Positions 1 through 9,184 of a stretch of 64,000 bases of DNA are shown one piece after another. The translations under genes and the position numbers were made by a program. Each line of letters starts with the position of its first letter. Positions within the stretch are counted from its first letter, which is position 1. Source of the stretch: Rhodobacterales bacterium (GTDB lineage: Bacteria; Pseudomonadota; Alphaproteobacteria; Rhodobacterales; Rhodobacteraceae); NCBI GenBank assembly GCA_002746935.1, contig PDRW01000036.1:1-64000 (forward strand). The letters are read 5' to 3'. The notes beneath the pieces were generated by a model that saw nothing but the letters and a program-made list of their open reading frames with translations, was not told where the DNA came from and ran no database searches.

Positions 1-313
1 AAGGTGCTGACATGATCCATCCTCCCAAACAGGATGAATCACAGATCAGCGGTCATGGGAACCCTTGCGATTCAGGTTTTTGGCCGGACGCTTTAGTCCA
101 GAATACCGGACTAATGGAATTTCCGCAAGACACTGAAATAAAACATACAATCCTTCTCCTCCCGAGGGCGTCACCCCCCCCCGTTAACCTGCCGTTGACC
201 ACGTTCCGCAGCAAAACCGCCCTCCCTGCGGCCCTCCCGCCAAGCGCCCTCGGCTTGACACCTCCGCCCGCGCCCCGCATATCGCCCCCACCCCGAGCGG
301 AGAGGCGAAGCCA
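1..313. promoter_or_regulatory. Intergenic region upstream of lepB with a perfect inverted repeat
   Basis: I see no supported gene in this stretch; the frames that stay open are out of step with the codon use of the neighbours. It is less GC-rich than the rest of the window. At 93-114 lies a perfect inverted repeat, arms TTAGTCC and GGACTAA separated by 8 bases, which looks like an operator for a dimeric regulator, possibly of Rrf2 type, although I cannot assign it. It could serve lepB or a gene to the left of the window. A run of C at 173-181 follows. The lepB ribosome binding site (GGAGAGG) ends this region. Confidence 0.5.
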
Positions 314-1096
314 ATGGCTGAAAAGAAGAACGAATTCGTCGAGACGATCAAAACGATCTTCTGGGCACTGATCATCGCCGGCGTGTTCCGGACGGTGTTT
401 TTCCAACCCTTCTTCATCCCTACCGGCTCGATGAAGGACACCCTGCTGATCGGCGATTTCGTCTTCGTCAACAAGATGGCCTATGGCTATTCGAAATATT
501 CCTGCCCCTGGGCGATGTGCCCCTTCTCCGGACGGATCCTCGCCTCCGAGCCCGAGCGCGGCGACATCATCGTTTTCAAACACCCTGTCACCAAGACCGA
601 CTATGTGAAACGCCTCGTCGGCTTGCCGGGCGACCGGCTCCAGATGCGCGATGGCATGCTGTTCATCAATGACGTGGAGGCGGGCCAGGTGCCCGCGGGC
701 ACGTTCGAAGAGGTGTTCGAGCGTCAGGGCAGTTTCGGTACGGTGCCGAAATGCGCCAATGGCGCGGTGGGGCAGGGCGCGATCTGCGAGAAGCCGCGCG
801 CGACCGAGACCCTCCCCGGCGGCGCCACGCATAACGTGCTCAACGTCGGCGATTACCCCGGCATGCCCGACAACACCGGCGTCTTCACCGTGCCGGAGGG
901 CAGCTATTTCTTCATGGGCGACAACCGCGACAATTCGACCGATTCGCGCTTTCCGCAATCGGCAGGTGGCGTCGGCTTCGTGCCGGCGGAACTTCTGCTC
1001 GGCCGGGTCGACCGGGTGATCTTCTCCGCCGCCGGCAAACGTCTGATCTATTTCTGGACCTGGCGCGGCGACCGTTTCTTCAAGAAGGTCGAATGA
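314..1096 (+). CDS. lepB: Signal peptidase I
   Basis: Membrane-bound leader peptidase that removes signal peptides from exported proteins on the outer face of the cytoplasmic membrane. The 260-residue protein starts with one membrane segment (about residues 14-33). It then shows the S26 family box with the nucleophile Ser39 in PTGSMKDTL, the general base Lys99 in [12 protein letters not shown], and the late motif [11 protein letters not shown]. Length is normal for the alphaproteobacterial family. The ATG is preceded by GGAGAGG. Its stop overlaps the rnc start as ATGA, so the two are translationally coupled, in the common order lepB-rnc-era-recO. Assignment is secure. Confidence 0.97.
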   Translation: MAEKKNEFVETIKTIFWALIIAGVFRTVFFQPFFIPTGSMKDTLLIGDFVFVNKMAYGYSKYSCPWAMCPFSGRILASEPERGDIIVFKHPVTKTDYVKRLVGLPGDRLQMRDGMLFINDVEAGQVPAGTFEEVFERQGSFGTVPKCANGAVGQGAICEKPRATETLPGGATHNVLNVGDYPGMPDNTGVFTVPEGSYFFMGDNRDNSTDSRFPQSAGGVGFVPAELLLGRVDRVIFSAAGKRLIYFWTWRGDRFFKKVE

Positions 1097-1776
1097 AGCT
1101 CTCGGGCGACCTCCAGGCGTTTGCGGCGCGGATCGGGCATGGTTTTGCCCGCCCGGAGCTGTTGCTGCGGGCGCTCACCCATGGGTCGATCGCCTCCGAA
1201 ACCCGGCCCGACAATCAGCGGCTCGAGTTTCTCGGCGACCGTGTGCTCGGGCTGGTGATGGCCGAGGCCCTTCTGGCCTCCGACAAGCGCGCCTCCGAAG
1301 GCCAGCTGGCGCCGCGCTACAACGCGCTGGTGCGCAAGGAGGCCTGCGCCGAGGTGGCGCGTGAGATCGGCCTTGGCGAGGTGCTGAAACTCGGCCGTTC
1401 CGAGATGATGTCGGGCGGGCGGCGCAAACAGGCGCTGCTCGGCGATGCCATGGAGGCGGTGATCGCGGCGGTCTATCTCGACGGTGGTTTCGAAGCGGCG
1501 CGCGACACGGTGCTGCGGCTCTGGGGGGCGCGGATCGCCAATGTCGAGGCCGATGCCCGCGACCCCAAGACCGCGCTTCAGGAATGGGCTCAGGCGCGCA
1601 AGCAGACCCCGCCGGCCTATATCGAGCTCAAACGCGCCGGCCCCCCCCACGCCCCGACCTTCACCATCGAAGCGCGGCTTGCGAGCGGCGAGGCCGCCGC
1701 GGCCTCGGCCAGTTCGAAACGCGCCGCCGAACAGGCGGCCGCCAAGGCGCTGCTGGCGCAGGTCACGGGCGGGTGA
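1093..1776 (+). CDS. rnc: Ribonuclease III
   Basis: Double-strand-specific endoribonuclease that processes rRNA precursors and structured mRNAs. The 227-residue protein has the family signature [10 protein letters not shown] (residues 43-52, with metal-binding Glu45 and Asp49), the second acidic pair Asp118 and Glu121 in [16 protein letters not shown], and a C-terminal double-stranded RNA binding domain from about residue 155. The position equivalent to E. coli Glu38 is Gln42. The start overlaps the lepB stop (ATGA), and the stop overlaps a GTG start of the next gene (GTGA), so all three genes read as one operon. Confidence 0.97.
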   Translation: MKLSGDLQAFAARIGHGFARPELLLRALTHGSIASETRPDNQRLEFLGDRVLGLVMAEALLASDKRASEGQLAPRYNALVRKEACAEVAREIGLGEVLKLGRSEMMSGGRRKQALLGDAMEAVIAAVYLDGGFEAARDTVLRLWGARIANVEADARDPKTALQEWAQARKQTPPAYIELKRAGPPHAPTFTIEARLASGEAAAASASSKRAAEQAAAKALLAQVTGG

Positions 1777-2672
1777 GCCGCGCCGCCGGAGCCGCGCAGA
1801 GGCGCGACAATCTGCGCGGCGCGCTGTTCATGATCGCCTCGATGGCGGGTTTCGCGGTCGAAGACGCGCTGTTCAAATCGGTCACCCGCAGCCTGCAACC
1901 GGGCTTCGCCACGTTGCTCTTCGGGCTCTGCGGGTTTGTGCTGTTTGCGCTCTGGTCACTGGCCGGGCGCGAAGCTCTGCTGACCCGCGACATGCTGCGT
2001 CCCCGCCTGCTCACCCGGTCGGGCTTCGAGATCGCGGGACGTCTGTTCTTCGCCCTTGCGCTGGCCTATGCCCCGCTCGCGGTCACCTCGGCGATCCTTC
2101 AGGCGACCCCGCTGGTGGTCATCGCAAGCGCGGCCATCTGGTTCGGCGCCAAGGTGCGCGCCACCCATTGGCTGGCCATCGGCCTCGGGTTTCTGGGGGT
2201 TCTGCTGGTGATCCGTCCGACTCCGGCCGAGTTCGATGCCACCGCCCTGTTTGCGGTTGCCGCCAGCATCGGTTTCGCCGGGCGCGACCTTGCCACCCGC
2301 ATGAGCCCGCCGGCGATCACCGCCCGGCAACTCGGCCTGCTGGGCTTTGCCGTGGTCACCGCCGCCGGGGCGGTTCTCATGCTCTGGGACGAGGGGCCGT
2401 TCCGTCTGCCCGGCGCCTCGGAAGCCCTGCACCTCGCCCTGACCGGCCTTGTCGGCGTCTTTGCCTATCAGTCGCTCACATGGGCGATGCGGACCGGCGA
2501 TGTCGCCATCGTCACCCCGTTTCGCTATTCCCGGCTGCTGTTTGCGCTGCTGTTCGCGGTGCTCCTGTTCGGCGAAGACCCCGAGCTTTGGACGGTCGTG
2601 GGCATGGTGCTGATCGTCGGCACCGGGCTGTTCGCGCTGTTGCCGGTTGCGCAGCGGGCGCCGCGTGCATAG
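1773..2672 (+). CDS. EamA/DMT family membrane transporter
   Basis: A 299-residue drug/metabolite superfamily permease with roughly ten hydrophobic helices in two EamA repeats. The first repeat begins near [14 protein letters not shown], the second near the central segment at residues 145-160. Substrate is unknown; members export amino acids, purines or other metabolites. I chose the GTG at 1773 because it overlaps the rnc stop as GTGA and gives a protein that starts just before the first helix. A longer open frame upstream lies entirely within rnc. The gene sits between rnc and era, where most relatives have nothing or another small gene, so it is probably a passenger of this operon. Confidence 0.88.
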   Translation: MSRAAGAAQRRDNLRGALFMIASMAGFAVEDALFKSVTRSLQPGFATLLFGLCGFVLFALWSLAGREALLTRDMLRPRLLTRSGFEIAGRLFFALALAYAPLAVTSAILQATPLVVIASAAIWFGAKVRATHWLAIGLGFLGVLLVIRPTPAEFDATALFAVAASIGFAGRDLATRMSPPAITARQLGLLGFAVVTAAGAVLMLWDEGPFRLPGASEALHLALTGLVGVFAYQSLTWAMRTGDVAIVTPFRYSRLLFALLFAVLLFGEDPELWTVVGMVLIVGTGLFALLPVAQRAPRA

Positions 2673-2701
2673 GTCGGGCATGTGCAACGGGGAGCCCTGC
2701 C

Positions 2702-3172
2702 ATGACCCGGCCCGACAACCAGCCCCAACCCGATACCCGGCCGAACCCGATGCTGAAATTCGACATCGAGGCGCAGGACATCGACCGGCTGGTGGCCGCA
2801 TTCTATGCCCGCGTCCGCGCGCATGAAAAGCTCGGCCCGGTCTTCGCCCGCGCCATCGCGCCGGACGATCACGCCGGGGAGGGGCCGGAATGGCGCGCCC
2901 ATGAGGCCAAGATCGCGGCCTTCTGGCGCAATGCCTGCGGGCTCGACCGCAGCTATTCGGGCAGCCCGATGCGCGCGCATGTGGAAAACCCCGAGGTGCG
3001 GCCGGGCATGTTTTCCAGCTGGCTCGATCTGTTCGGCGAGACCGCGCGCGATGTGCTCACCCCGGACAAGGCCGCCTCGATCACCGCACTCGCCGAGCGG
3101 ATCGGCCAGAGCCTGCGCTATCAGGTGACCCAGCGCGGGCAGGACCGCGGCGCGCCGCCGAAGCTCTTTTGA
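2702..3172 (+). CDS. Group III truncated haemoglobin
   Basis: A 156-residue globin of the truncated 2/2 type, group III. Visible features are Tyr35 in FYARVRAH (B10 position), the FWRNACG helix, the group III loop YSGSPM, the proximal His93 in MRAHVENP and a Trp at about 108. Such proteins bind O2 or NO and are linked to nitrosative stress or low-oxygen metabolism. The role here is not shown. The ATG at 2702 has GGGGAG at proper spacing. The first 16 residues are polar and poorly conserved, so an internal start at Met17 is possible. It lies 29 bases after the EamA gene in the same direction. Confidence 0.9.
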   Translation: MTRPDNQPQPDTRPNPMLKFDIEAQDIDRLVAAFYARVRAHEKLGPVFARAIAPDDHAGEGPEWRAHEAKIAAFWRNACGLDRSYSGSPMRAHVENPEVRPGMFSSWLDLFGETARDVLTPDKAASITALAERIGQSLRYQVTQRGQDRGAPPKLF

Positions 3173-3267
3173 GGCCCGGGGGTCTTCCGGGCAGGGTCAG
3201 GGGCGCGCGGGCGCTGGAAGCGGCCACACAAATCGGCTATGCCGCGCCCAACCCGAAAGGAACCAGC

Positions 3268-4176
3268 ATGACCACACGCGCGGGCTTCGTGGCCCTGATC
3301 GGCGAGCCCAATGCCGGAAAGTCCACCCTCACCAACCGCATGGTGGGGGCCAAGGTGTCGATTGTCACCCACAAGGTGCAGACCACCCGCGCCCGCATCC
3401 GCGGCGTGGCGATCGAGGGTGAGGCCCAGATCGTCTTCGTCGACACGCCCGGCCTGTTCCGTCCCCGCCGCCGGCTCGACCGCGCCATGGTCGCCGCCGC
3501 CTGGGGCGGGGCGGCGGATGCCGATGTGGTGGTGCTGCTGATCGAGGCGCATCGCGGCGTGACCCCCGGGGTCGAGCGCATCCTCGAAGGGCTCGCCGAG
3601 CTGGGGCAGGGGCGCAAGGTGGCGCTGGCGATCAACAAGATCGACAAGGTCAGGGCCGAAACCCTGCTCGCGCTCACCTCGGCGATGAACGAGCGCTACC
3701 CCTTTGCCGAGACCTTCATGATCTCCGCCGAAAAGGGCCACGGGGTCGCCGATCTGCGCGCATGGCTTGCCGGCGAGATGCCCGAAGGCCCGTGGCTCTA
3801 CCCCGAAGACCAGATCGCCGACATTCCGCTCTACATGATCGCCGCCGAGATCACCCGCGAGAAGCTGACCCTGCGGCTGCATCAGGAGCTGCCCTATCAG
3901 CTCACGGTCGAGACCGAGAACTGGGAGGAGCGCAAGGACGGGTCCGCCCGGATCGACCAGCTGATCTATGTCGCCCGCGACGGCCACAAGGGGATCGTGC
4001 TCGGCAGGAAGGGCGAGACGATCAAGGCGGTGAGCCAGGCGGCGCGGGCGGAGCTTGAAGAGTTTCTCGGCCGCAAGGTGCATCTGTTCATGCAGGTGAA
4101 GGTGCGGCCGGGCTGGCTTGAAGAGGCGGAGCGCTATTCGGAAATGGGGCTCGACTTCCGGGACGGCAACGGGTGA
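3268..4176 (+). CDS. era: GTPase Era
   Basis: Essential GTPase that binds the 3' end of 16S rRNA and assists maturation of the 30S subunit. In the 302-residue protein the G1 loop is GEPNAGKS (12-19), G3 is DTPG (59-62) and G4 is NKID (123-126). The C-terminal KH RNA-binding domain shows [15 protein letters not shown] at about 240-254. The ATG at 3268 is preceded by AAAGGA; the frame is open further upstream but that part has no start with family similarity. The stop overlaps the following gene as GTGA. Confidence 0.97.
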   Translation: MTTRAGFVALIGEPNAGKSTLTNRMVGAKVSIVTHKVQTTRARIRGVAIEGEAQIVFVDTPGLFRPRRRLDRAMVAAAWGGAADADVVVLLIEAHRGVTPGVERILEGLAELGQGRKVALAINKIDKVRAETLLALTSAMNERYPFAETFMISAEKGHGVADLRAWLAGEMPEGPWLYPEDQIADIPLYMIAAEITREKLTLRLHQELPYQLTVETENWEERKDGSARIDQLIYVARDGHKGIVLGRKGETIKAVSQAARAELEEFLGRKVHLFMQVKVRPGWLEEAERYSEMGLDFRDGNG

Positions 4177-4505
4177 GCCGGCTGGCCACCGGGATCTGGG
4201 TCGGGGCCTACCGGGCGCGGCTCGGGGCGCTTGGCATCCCGGTCTATGTGGTGGCGAAGGGCGATGCGACCGCGGGCGCGGTGCTGGTGAAACTCGCCAC
4301 CCTCGACGGGCAGGCGCGGGCCTATACGAGGGTGCTGGATCTGGCGCGCGGCGACCGGGTGTGGGACGTGCTGGCCGAGGGGCCGGAACGGGAGGTGGAC
4401 GCGGCGATCGCCCGGCAGCGCGGTTTCGACCCCGACCTCTGGGTGATCGAGGTGGAAGACGCGCGCGGGCGGCATCTGCTCGACGAACCGGGGCTCGATT
4501 CGTAA
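4173..4505 (+). CDS. DUF1491 family protein
   Basis: A 110-residue conserved protein of unknown function, recognisable as the DUF1491 family found mainly in Alphaproteobacteria. It begins with [15 protein letters not shown] and ends with a charged segment ([12 protein letters not shown]). No signal peptide, membrane helix or catalytic motif is visible. The GTG start overlaps the era stop (GTGA), which supports both the start and co-expression with era and recO. Confidence 0.85.
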   Translation: MSRLATGIWVGAYRARLGALGIPVYVVAKGDATAGAVLVKLATLDGQARAYTRVLDLARGDRVWDVLAEGPEREVDAAIARQRGFDPDLWVIEVEDARGRHLLDEPGLDS

Positions 4506-4561
4506 GCTGTGACGGGTTTGGCAAGGTCCGCCTTGGGAAGGCGGCCAATCAGGAGGCCCGG

Positions 4562-5290
4562 ATGGACTGGCGCGGCGAGGGCACGCTTCTGAGCGTGGCG
4601 AAACACGGCGAGACCTCGGCGATCATCACCGTGTTTACCGCCGAACGCGGCCGCCATGCGGGTGTGGTGCGCGGTGGCGCCTCGCGCAAGCTGGCGCCGG
4701 TGCTGCAACCGGGGGCGCGGCTCGATCTCCGCTGGCGGGCGCGGCTGGAGGAGCATCTGGGCGCTTTCAGCGTCGAGCTGTCGAAATCCCGCAGCGCCGC
4801 CCTGCTCGGCGACCGCGACGCGCTGGCGGCGCTGAACGCGATGACCGCGCTGTTGCTCTTCGGCCTGCCGGAGCGCGAACCCCACCCGCGGCTCCATGCC
4901 CATACCGAACAGATGCTCGACCTTCTCGGCCACAGCGCCGCATGGCCGGTGGCCTATCTGCAATGGGAGCTGGCGCTGTTGCAGGCGCTGGGCTTCGGGC
5001 TCGATCTCACGGCCTGCGCGGTCACCGGGACGAGGCGGGGGCTGGTCTATGTCAGTCCGAAATCCGGCCGTGCGGTGAGCGCCGAGGGCGCGGGCGACTG
5101 GGCCGACCGGCTGTTGCCGCTGCCGCCCGAACTGCTCGGCGTGGTGACGGAGGACATGGCCGGACTTGCCGACGGGCTGCGCACCACCGGACATTTCCTC
5201 ACCCACGGTCTCGCCCATTCGCTGGGCGACCAGCCGCTGCCACAGGCCCGTGCCCGGTTGGTCGACCGGCTGACCCGTCAGGTCTTTTGA
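4562..5290 (+). CDS. recO: DNA repair protein RecO
   Basis: RecO works with RecF and RecR to load RecA on SSB-coated single-stranded DNA during recombinational repair. The 242-residue protein begins with the OB-fold segment ([16 protein letters not shown], then [16 protein letters not shown] at about 31-46). It continues with the helical domain ([15 protein letters not shown]). Length matches the family. The ATG at 4562 follows AGGAGG. The conserved order era-recO supports the call. Confidence 0.95.
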   Translation: MDWRGEGTLLSVAKHGETSAIITVFTAERGRHAGVVRGGASRKLAPVLQPGARLDLRWRARLEEHLGAFSVELSKSRSAALLGDRDALAALNAMTALLLFGLPEREPHPRLHAHTEQMLDLLGHSAAWPVAYLQWELALLQALGFGLDLTACAVTGTRRGLVYVSPKSGRAVSAEGAGDWADRLLPLPPELLGVVTEDMAGLADGLRTTGHFLTHGLAHSLGDQPLPQARARLVDRLTRQVF

Positions 5291-5313
5291 CTCAGGTGTG
5301 TTTCAGGCGTGCT

Positions 5314-5823
5314 TCAGGCGTCCTGAAGCGCGAGGATCGCGGCGAGCAGGGTGGAGAGCGGGGCGGTGTCGCCAAGCGTTTCCATGCCGATCACCGCCGC
5401 CTGAACGATGCGGGCAAATTCCGGGTTGGTCAGGCCCAGCCCGGCGAGACTGTCCCGGAGCGCGGTGGCGCGGGCGCGGTCCACATGCCCGACCACGGCG
5501 GCAAGCTGCGGGCTCCGCCGCGCCCAGCCCCGCATCGCCGCTTCCGCCGGGTCGGGCCGTGACAGCGCCAGCAGCCGTTCGGTCGCGGCGCCGTCCCGGG
5601 GGGCGGCCGCGATCGCGGCCAGGGCGCGTGCCTCCCAGGCCTCGGCGACGGACATGCGGAATGTGGCCACGTCCTTGAAATGCCAGTAGAAACTGCCCTT
5701 TGTGGTGCCGAGGGCGCGTGCCAGCGGTTCGGCGGCCAGCGCGCCCGGACCCTGTTCTTCCAGCGCCACGAGCCCGGCGGTGAGCCAGTCTTCACGCGTC
5801 AGCCGTGGTTTCCGTTCCGCCAT
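5314..5823 (-). CDS. TetR/AcrR family transcriptional regulator
   Basis: A 169-residue one-domain repressor. The N-terminal helix-turn-helix occupies about residues 7-51 and contains the typical TTKGSFYWHFKD recognition segment. The remaining helices form the ligand-binding part, which is short and shows no diagnostic motif. It lies 73 bases downstream of mcd on the same strand and could be co-transcribed with it, but the target genes are not evident. Its tail is convergent with recO; the 23 bases between them hold no clear terminator. Confidence 0.88.
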   Translation of the reverse strand: MAERKPRLTREDWLTAGLVALEEQGPGALAAEPLARALGTTKGSFYWHFKDVATFRMSVAEAWEARALAAIAAAPRDGAATERLLALSRPDPAEAAMRGWARRSPQLAAVVGHVDRARATALRDSLAGLGLTNPEFARIVQAAVIGMETLGDTAPLSTLLAAILALQDA

Positions 5824-5896
5824 GCCTGCCTCGATGCGCTACCGTATGGTCGGGCCCGGATCAGGGGCTCGACCACACGCCGGCGAAGGTTTCGGA

Positions 5897-7549
5897 TCAG
5901 CCCAGCAACCGCCGCGCGATCACCTGCGCCTGAATCTCGGCGGCGCCTTCGAAGATGTTGAGGATCCGCGCGTCGCACAGGATCCGGCTGATCTGATATT
6001 CCAGCGCGAAGCCATTGCCGCCGTGGATCTGCAAGGCGTTGTCGGCGGCGGCCCAGGCGACGCGGGCGCCGAGCAGCTTGGCCATGCCGGCCTCGAGGTC
6101 GCAACGCTGGTCGTGGTCCTTTTCCCAGGCCGAGAAATAGGTGAGCTGGCGCGCCACCATGATCTCGACCGCCATCATCGCGAGCTTGCCCGCGACCCGG
6201 GGGAAGGCGATCAGCGGCTTGCCGAACTGCTTGCGTTCCTCGGCATATTGCATGCCCACTTCCAGCGCGTTCTGCGCCACGCCGATGGCCCGCGCGGCGG
6301 TCTGGATGCGGGCGGCCTCGAAGGTCTTCATGAGCTGCTTGAAGCCCTGATTCTCGACCCCGCCGAGAAGGTTTCCGGCGGGCACCTTGAAGCCGTCGAA
6401 CCCAAGCTCGTATTCCTTCATGCCGCGATAGCCCAGCACCTCGATCTCGCCGCCGGTCATGCCCGCGCTCGGGAAATCGCTTTCCGCATTGCCCGGGGCC
6501 TTTTCGGCGAGGAACATCGACAGGCCCCGGTGGTCGGTGGTGTCGGGATCGGTGCGTGCCAGCAGGGTCATCACATTGGCCCGCGCCGCATGGGTGATCC
6601 AGGTCTTGTTGCCGGTGATGACGTAATCGTCGCCCTGCTTCACCGCGCGGGTGCGCAGGCTGCCGAGGTCGGAGCCGGTGTTGGGCTCGGTGAAGACGGC
6701 GGTCGGCAGCACCTCGGCGGCGGAGATCTTCGGCAGCCAATGGGCCTTCTGTTCGTCGGTGCCGCCGGCGAGGATCAGCTCGGCGGCGATCTCGGAGCGG
6801 GTGCCCAGCGAGCCGACGCCGATATAGCCGCGCGACAGCTCTTCGGAGACCACGACCATGGAGGCCTTGGACAGGCCGAGCCCGCCGTATTCCTCCGGGA
6901 TGGTCAGCCCGAAGACGCCCATTTCGGCGAGCTCTTCGAGGATCTCCATGGGGATCAGCTCGTCTTTCAGGTGCCAGTCATGGGCGTTGGGCACCACCCG
7001 GTCGTCGGCATAGCGGCGGAACTGGCCGCGGATCATCTCAAGCTCTTCGTCGAGCCCGGTGGCACCGAAGGTGGCGTGGCCGGCGTTGTCCTGCATCAGC
7101 GCGACGAGCCGGGCGCGGGCGGCGGCGGAGTTGCCCCGGGTCGCGAGCTCGGCCACCGGCTGCATGAAGGCTGCGATCTCTTCCGGGGTGACCCCCATGT
7201 CGGTGAGCTTCGCGGTCTCGTTCTGGCTCATGGGGATGCCGCCCTGGATCTGCCAGAGATATTCGCCGAAAGCGATCTGGAGAATGAGCTTCTCCATCTC
7301 GCCGAACCTGCCCTCGGCCTCGAGCTTTTCGGCCCATTTCTGCATCTGCCGCAGGGCTTCCACATAGGTCGCGAGCCACGACAGCGCATGCGCCGCCGAC
7401 TGGTTCTGTTCGAGCAGCGCGCCGGAGATCCGCCCTTCGGCGCTCACCGCGTCGCGCACCTTCGCGGTGGCGGAGGCGAGCACGGCCTCGGCAGGGGCGA
7501 TGGCGGCGCGGGTGAGGGTGAGAAGGTCATCGAGAAGAGGTGCGGTCAT
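5897..7549 (-). CDS. mcd: (2S)-methylsuccinyl-CoA dehydrogenase
   Basis: FAD enzyme of the ethylmalonyl-CoA pathway, oxidising (2S)-methylsuccinyl-CoA to mesaconyl-CoA and passing electrons to ETF. It is an acyl-CoA dehydrogenase of 550 residues with the N-terminal extension of about 155 residues that distinguishes Mcd from ordinary members. The core shows FTEPNTGSD, GNKTWITHA, the CoA/flavin segment EERKQFGKPL and the C-terminal catalytic Glu534 in IFEGAAEIQ. The ATG at 7549 has GAGGA 8 bases upstream; an in-frame ATG at 7567 lacks this. An ordinary long-chain dehydrogenase is less likely because of the extension. The presence of etfBA and a cobalamin adenosyltransferase at 61.8-64 kb fits the pathway. 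Confidence 0.92.
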   Translation of the reverse strand: MTAPLLDDLLTLTRAAIAPAEAVLASATAKVRDAVSAEGRISGALLEQNQSAAHALSWLATYVEALRQMQKWAEKLEAEGRFGEMEKLILQIAFGEYLWQIQGGIPMSQNETAKLTDMGVTPEEIAAFMQPVAELATRGNSAAARARLVALMQDNAGHATFGATGLDEELEMIRGQFRRYADDRVVPNAHDWHLKDELIPMEILEELAEMGVFGLTIPEEYGGLGLSKASMVVVSEELSRGYIGVGSLGTRSEIAAELILAGGTDEQKAHWLPKISAAEVLPTAVFTEPNTGSDLGSLRTRAVKQGDDYVITGNKTWITHAARANVMTLLARTDPDTTDHRGLSMFLAEKAPGNAESDFPSAGMTGGEIEVLGYRGMKEYELGFDGFKVPAGNLLGGVENQGFKQLMKTFEAARIQTAARAIGVAQNALEVGMQYAEERKQFGKPLIAFPRVAGKLAMMAVEIMVARQLTYFSAWEKDHDQRCDLEAGMAKLLGARVAWAAADNALQIHGGNGFALEYQISRILCDARILNIFEGAAEIQAQVIARRLLG

Positions 7550-7850
7550 GGCTTTGTCCTCGGGCATTTGGCCGGATTTTTGCCGGGCGGTTACGCTGGG
7601 CGTTTCGTCGGGCGCGTCGGTCGGGCGTTGATGGGGCGAGACCCCGGAATCTGTCGCCTTCGTGATAGGTATTTTGCAGGTGCAGCGCAATTATTATTCG
7701 CCAGCGGCAATGGTGCGGCACGAATGTGACTCGGCGCCTCGGGTCTTGCCCCCCCGTGCTCCTGCCTTGCCCCCATGGCGCAGGGCCCGGCCCCCGTGCT
7801 ACGCCTGCCCCGAAGACCGGCCCCCGCCGGCCGACAGAAGGAAGCACAGC
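7550..7850. promoter_or_regulatory. Divergent intergenic region between mcd and the AhpD-like gene
   Basis: About 300 bases that must hold the promoters for mcd (left) and the AhpD-like gene (right). An AT-richer patch at 7660-7700 is the most likely promoter position. I see no palindrome strong enough to name an operator and no convincing small gene. Confidence 0.4.
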
Positions 7851-8246
7851 TTGGCCACCATTCCGCTTTTGACCGACGAAACCGCCTCTGCGGAGGCGCG
7901 CGCGGTGTTTGACGATATCCGCGAGACCCGGCAGACCGACTATGTGAACAACTTCTGGCGGGCGATGGCCAATCAGCCCGACACCATGGCCGCCACATGG
8001 GACCGGCTGAAACAGGTGATGGGGCCGGGGGCGCTCGATCCGCTGGTGAAGGAGATGCTCTATATTGCGGTATCGGTGGCGAATGGCTGCGAATATTGCG
8101 TCCATTCGCATACCGCCTCGGCGAGGGCGAAGGGCATGTCTGACGAGATGCATGCCGAATTGCTCGCGGTGGTCGCCATGGCGGCCGGGACCAATGCGCT
8201 GGCGACGGCGATGCAGGTGCCGGTGGATGCGCGGTTCAGGGGGTGA
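7851..8246 (+). CDS. AhpD-like/carboxymuconolactone decarboxylase family protein
   Basis: A 131-residue all-helical protein of the AhpD-like superfamily. The redox motif is GCEYCVHSH, with Cys80, Cys83 and His87 in the CxxC-x3-H arrangement that supports peroxidase or disulfide chemistry. The physiological substrate is unknown. I chose the TTG at 7851 because AGAAGGAAG lies about 8 bases upstream and the protein then begins ATIPLLTDE, as is common in the family. The frame stays open further upstream, but that part is proline- and arginine-rich and unlike the family. Confidence 0.85.
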   Translation: MATIPLLTDETASAEARAVFDDIRETRQTDYVNNFWRAMANQPDTMAATWDRLKQVMGPGALDPLVKEMLYIAVSVANGCEYCVHSHTASARAKGMSDEMHAELLAVVAMAAGTNALATAMQVPVDARFRG

Positions 8247-8328
8247 GCACCCCGGCCCCGCTTCGGGTTTTGCGCGCGGGGGCTGTGCGTGCTACCGATG
8301 TGGTAACCGCCACCCGGGGAGGCTTCGC

Positions 8329-8931
8329 ATGACCCGTTCGCCCCTTGCTCTTGCCCTGTTCGGTCTTTTGCTGACCGCTGTCTTCCTGCCGGCCACGGCC
8401 CACGCCGATTGCCCGACCCGCGCCGACTTGCCCGGCGGGATCGCCTTCACCGGCCCGGAGGGTGAACGCGAGGAATTCGCCGATATCGGCGACGGCATGG
8501 TCAGTGCCTCCTATCGCTATCCGAACGGGTTCCGCACCGAGGCGCTGCTGTGGCAGGGGGTGTTCCTGATGGAACTGCTCGACCTCGTCGGCACCGAGGG
8601 TGAGACCCGCACCAGCTACACCTTCCCGATGGACACCGCCGAGATCGCGCTGCCAAAGCCGGGCGGAAGCTGGGATGTGATCGTGTCGGTGACCGATGGC
8701 AGGCACAGCGTTTCCGAACGCCAGCTCTACAGCTATGGCGACCCCGAAGAGCACAGCTACGGTGAGTGCAGCTATGAGGTGATCCCGTTTACCGCCGAAT
8801 ATTCCACCGTTCCCGATACGGTGGAAACCTACCACTATCTGCCCGCGCTGGGGCTTTCCTATCTTTACACCGTCGTCGATCCTTCGGGCACGCAGGTCTA
8901 TCCCTATACCCGGATCGAAGCCCTGCGCTGA
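8329..8931 (+). CDS. Secreted protein of unknown function
   Basis: A 200-residue protein whose first 26 residues form a clear Sec signal peptide (hydrophobic core LALALFGLLLTAVFL, cleavage after ATAHA). The mature part contains cysteines near residues 28 and 149, an acidic stretch and repeated Tyr-rich strands, suggesting a beta-rich periplasmic domain. I do not recognise the family. The ATG at 8329 is preceded by GGGGAGG at good spacing. It stands alone between the AhpD-like gene and tRNA-Gly. Confidence 0.8.
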   Translation: MTRSPLALALFGLLLTAVFLPATAHADCPTRADLPGGIAFTGPEGEREEFADIGDGMVSASYRYPNGFRTEALLWQGVFLMELLDLVGTEGETRTSYTFPMDTAEIALPKPGGSWDVIVSVTDGRHSVSERQLYSYGDPEEHSYGECSYEVIPFTAEYSTVPDTVETYHYLPALGLSYLYTVVDPSGTQVYPYTRIEALR

Positions 8932-9010
8932 GGTCCGCCCCTTGTCGCACCCTCTGTCGCACGGGGGAGCGGTCTTGGCAGATGACTGGGGGGATAGCTG
9001 AGGGGATGAC

Positions 9011-9084
9011 TGGAGCGGGCGACGGGAATCGAACCCGTATCTCTTGCTTGGAAGGCAAGGGTCTTACCATTACACAACGCCCGC
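9011..9084 (-). tRNA. tRNA-Gly (anticodon TCC)
   Basis: Read on the minus strand, the acceptor arm is GCGGGCG paired with CGCCCGC, the T arm contains GGGTTCGATTCCC, and the anticodon stem CTTGC/GCAAG encloses the loop CTTCCAA, so the anticodon is TCC. The discriminator base is T, and the terminal CCA is encoded at 9011-9013. All four stems are intact, so it should be functional. It decodes GGA and GGG glycine codons. Confidence 0.97.
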
Positions 9085-9184
9085 GTCCGGGTTTCTCTAT
9101 GTCAGAGGGGATGCGCCGTCAAGCAAGGTCTCGCGGGCCGGGCGGGCTTTGCGCCGGGTTGCGCCTGCGCCGGCCCCCGGGGCC

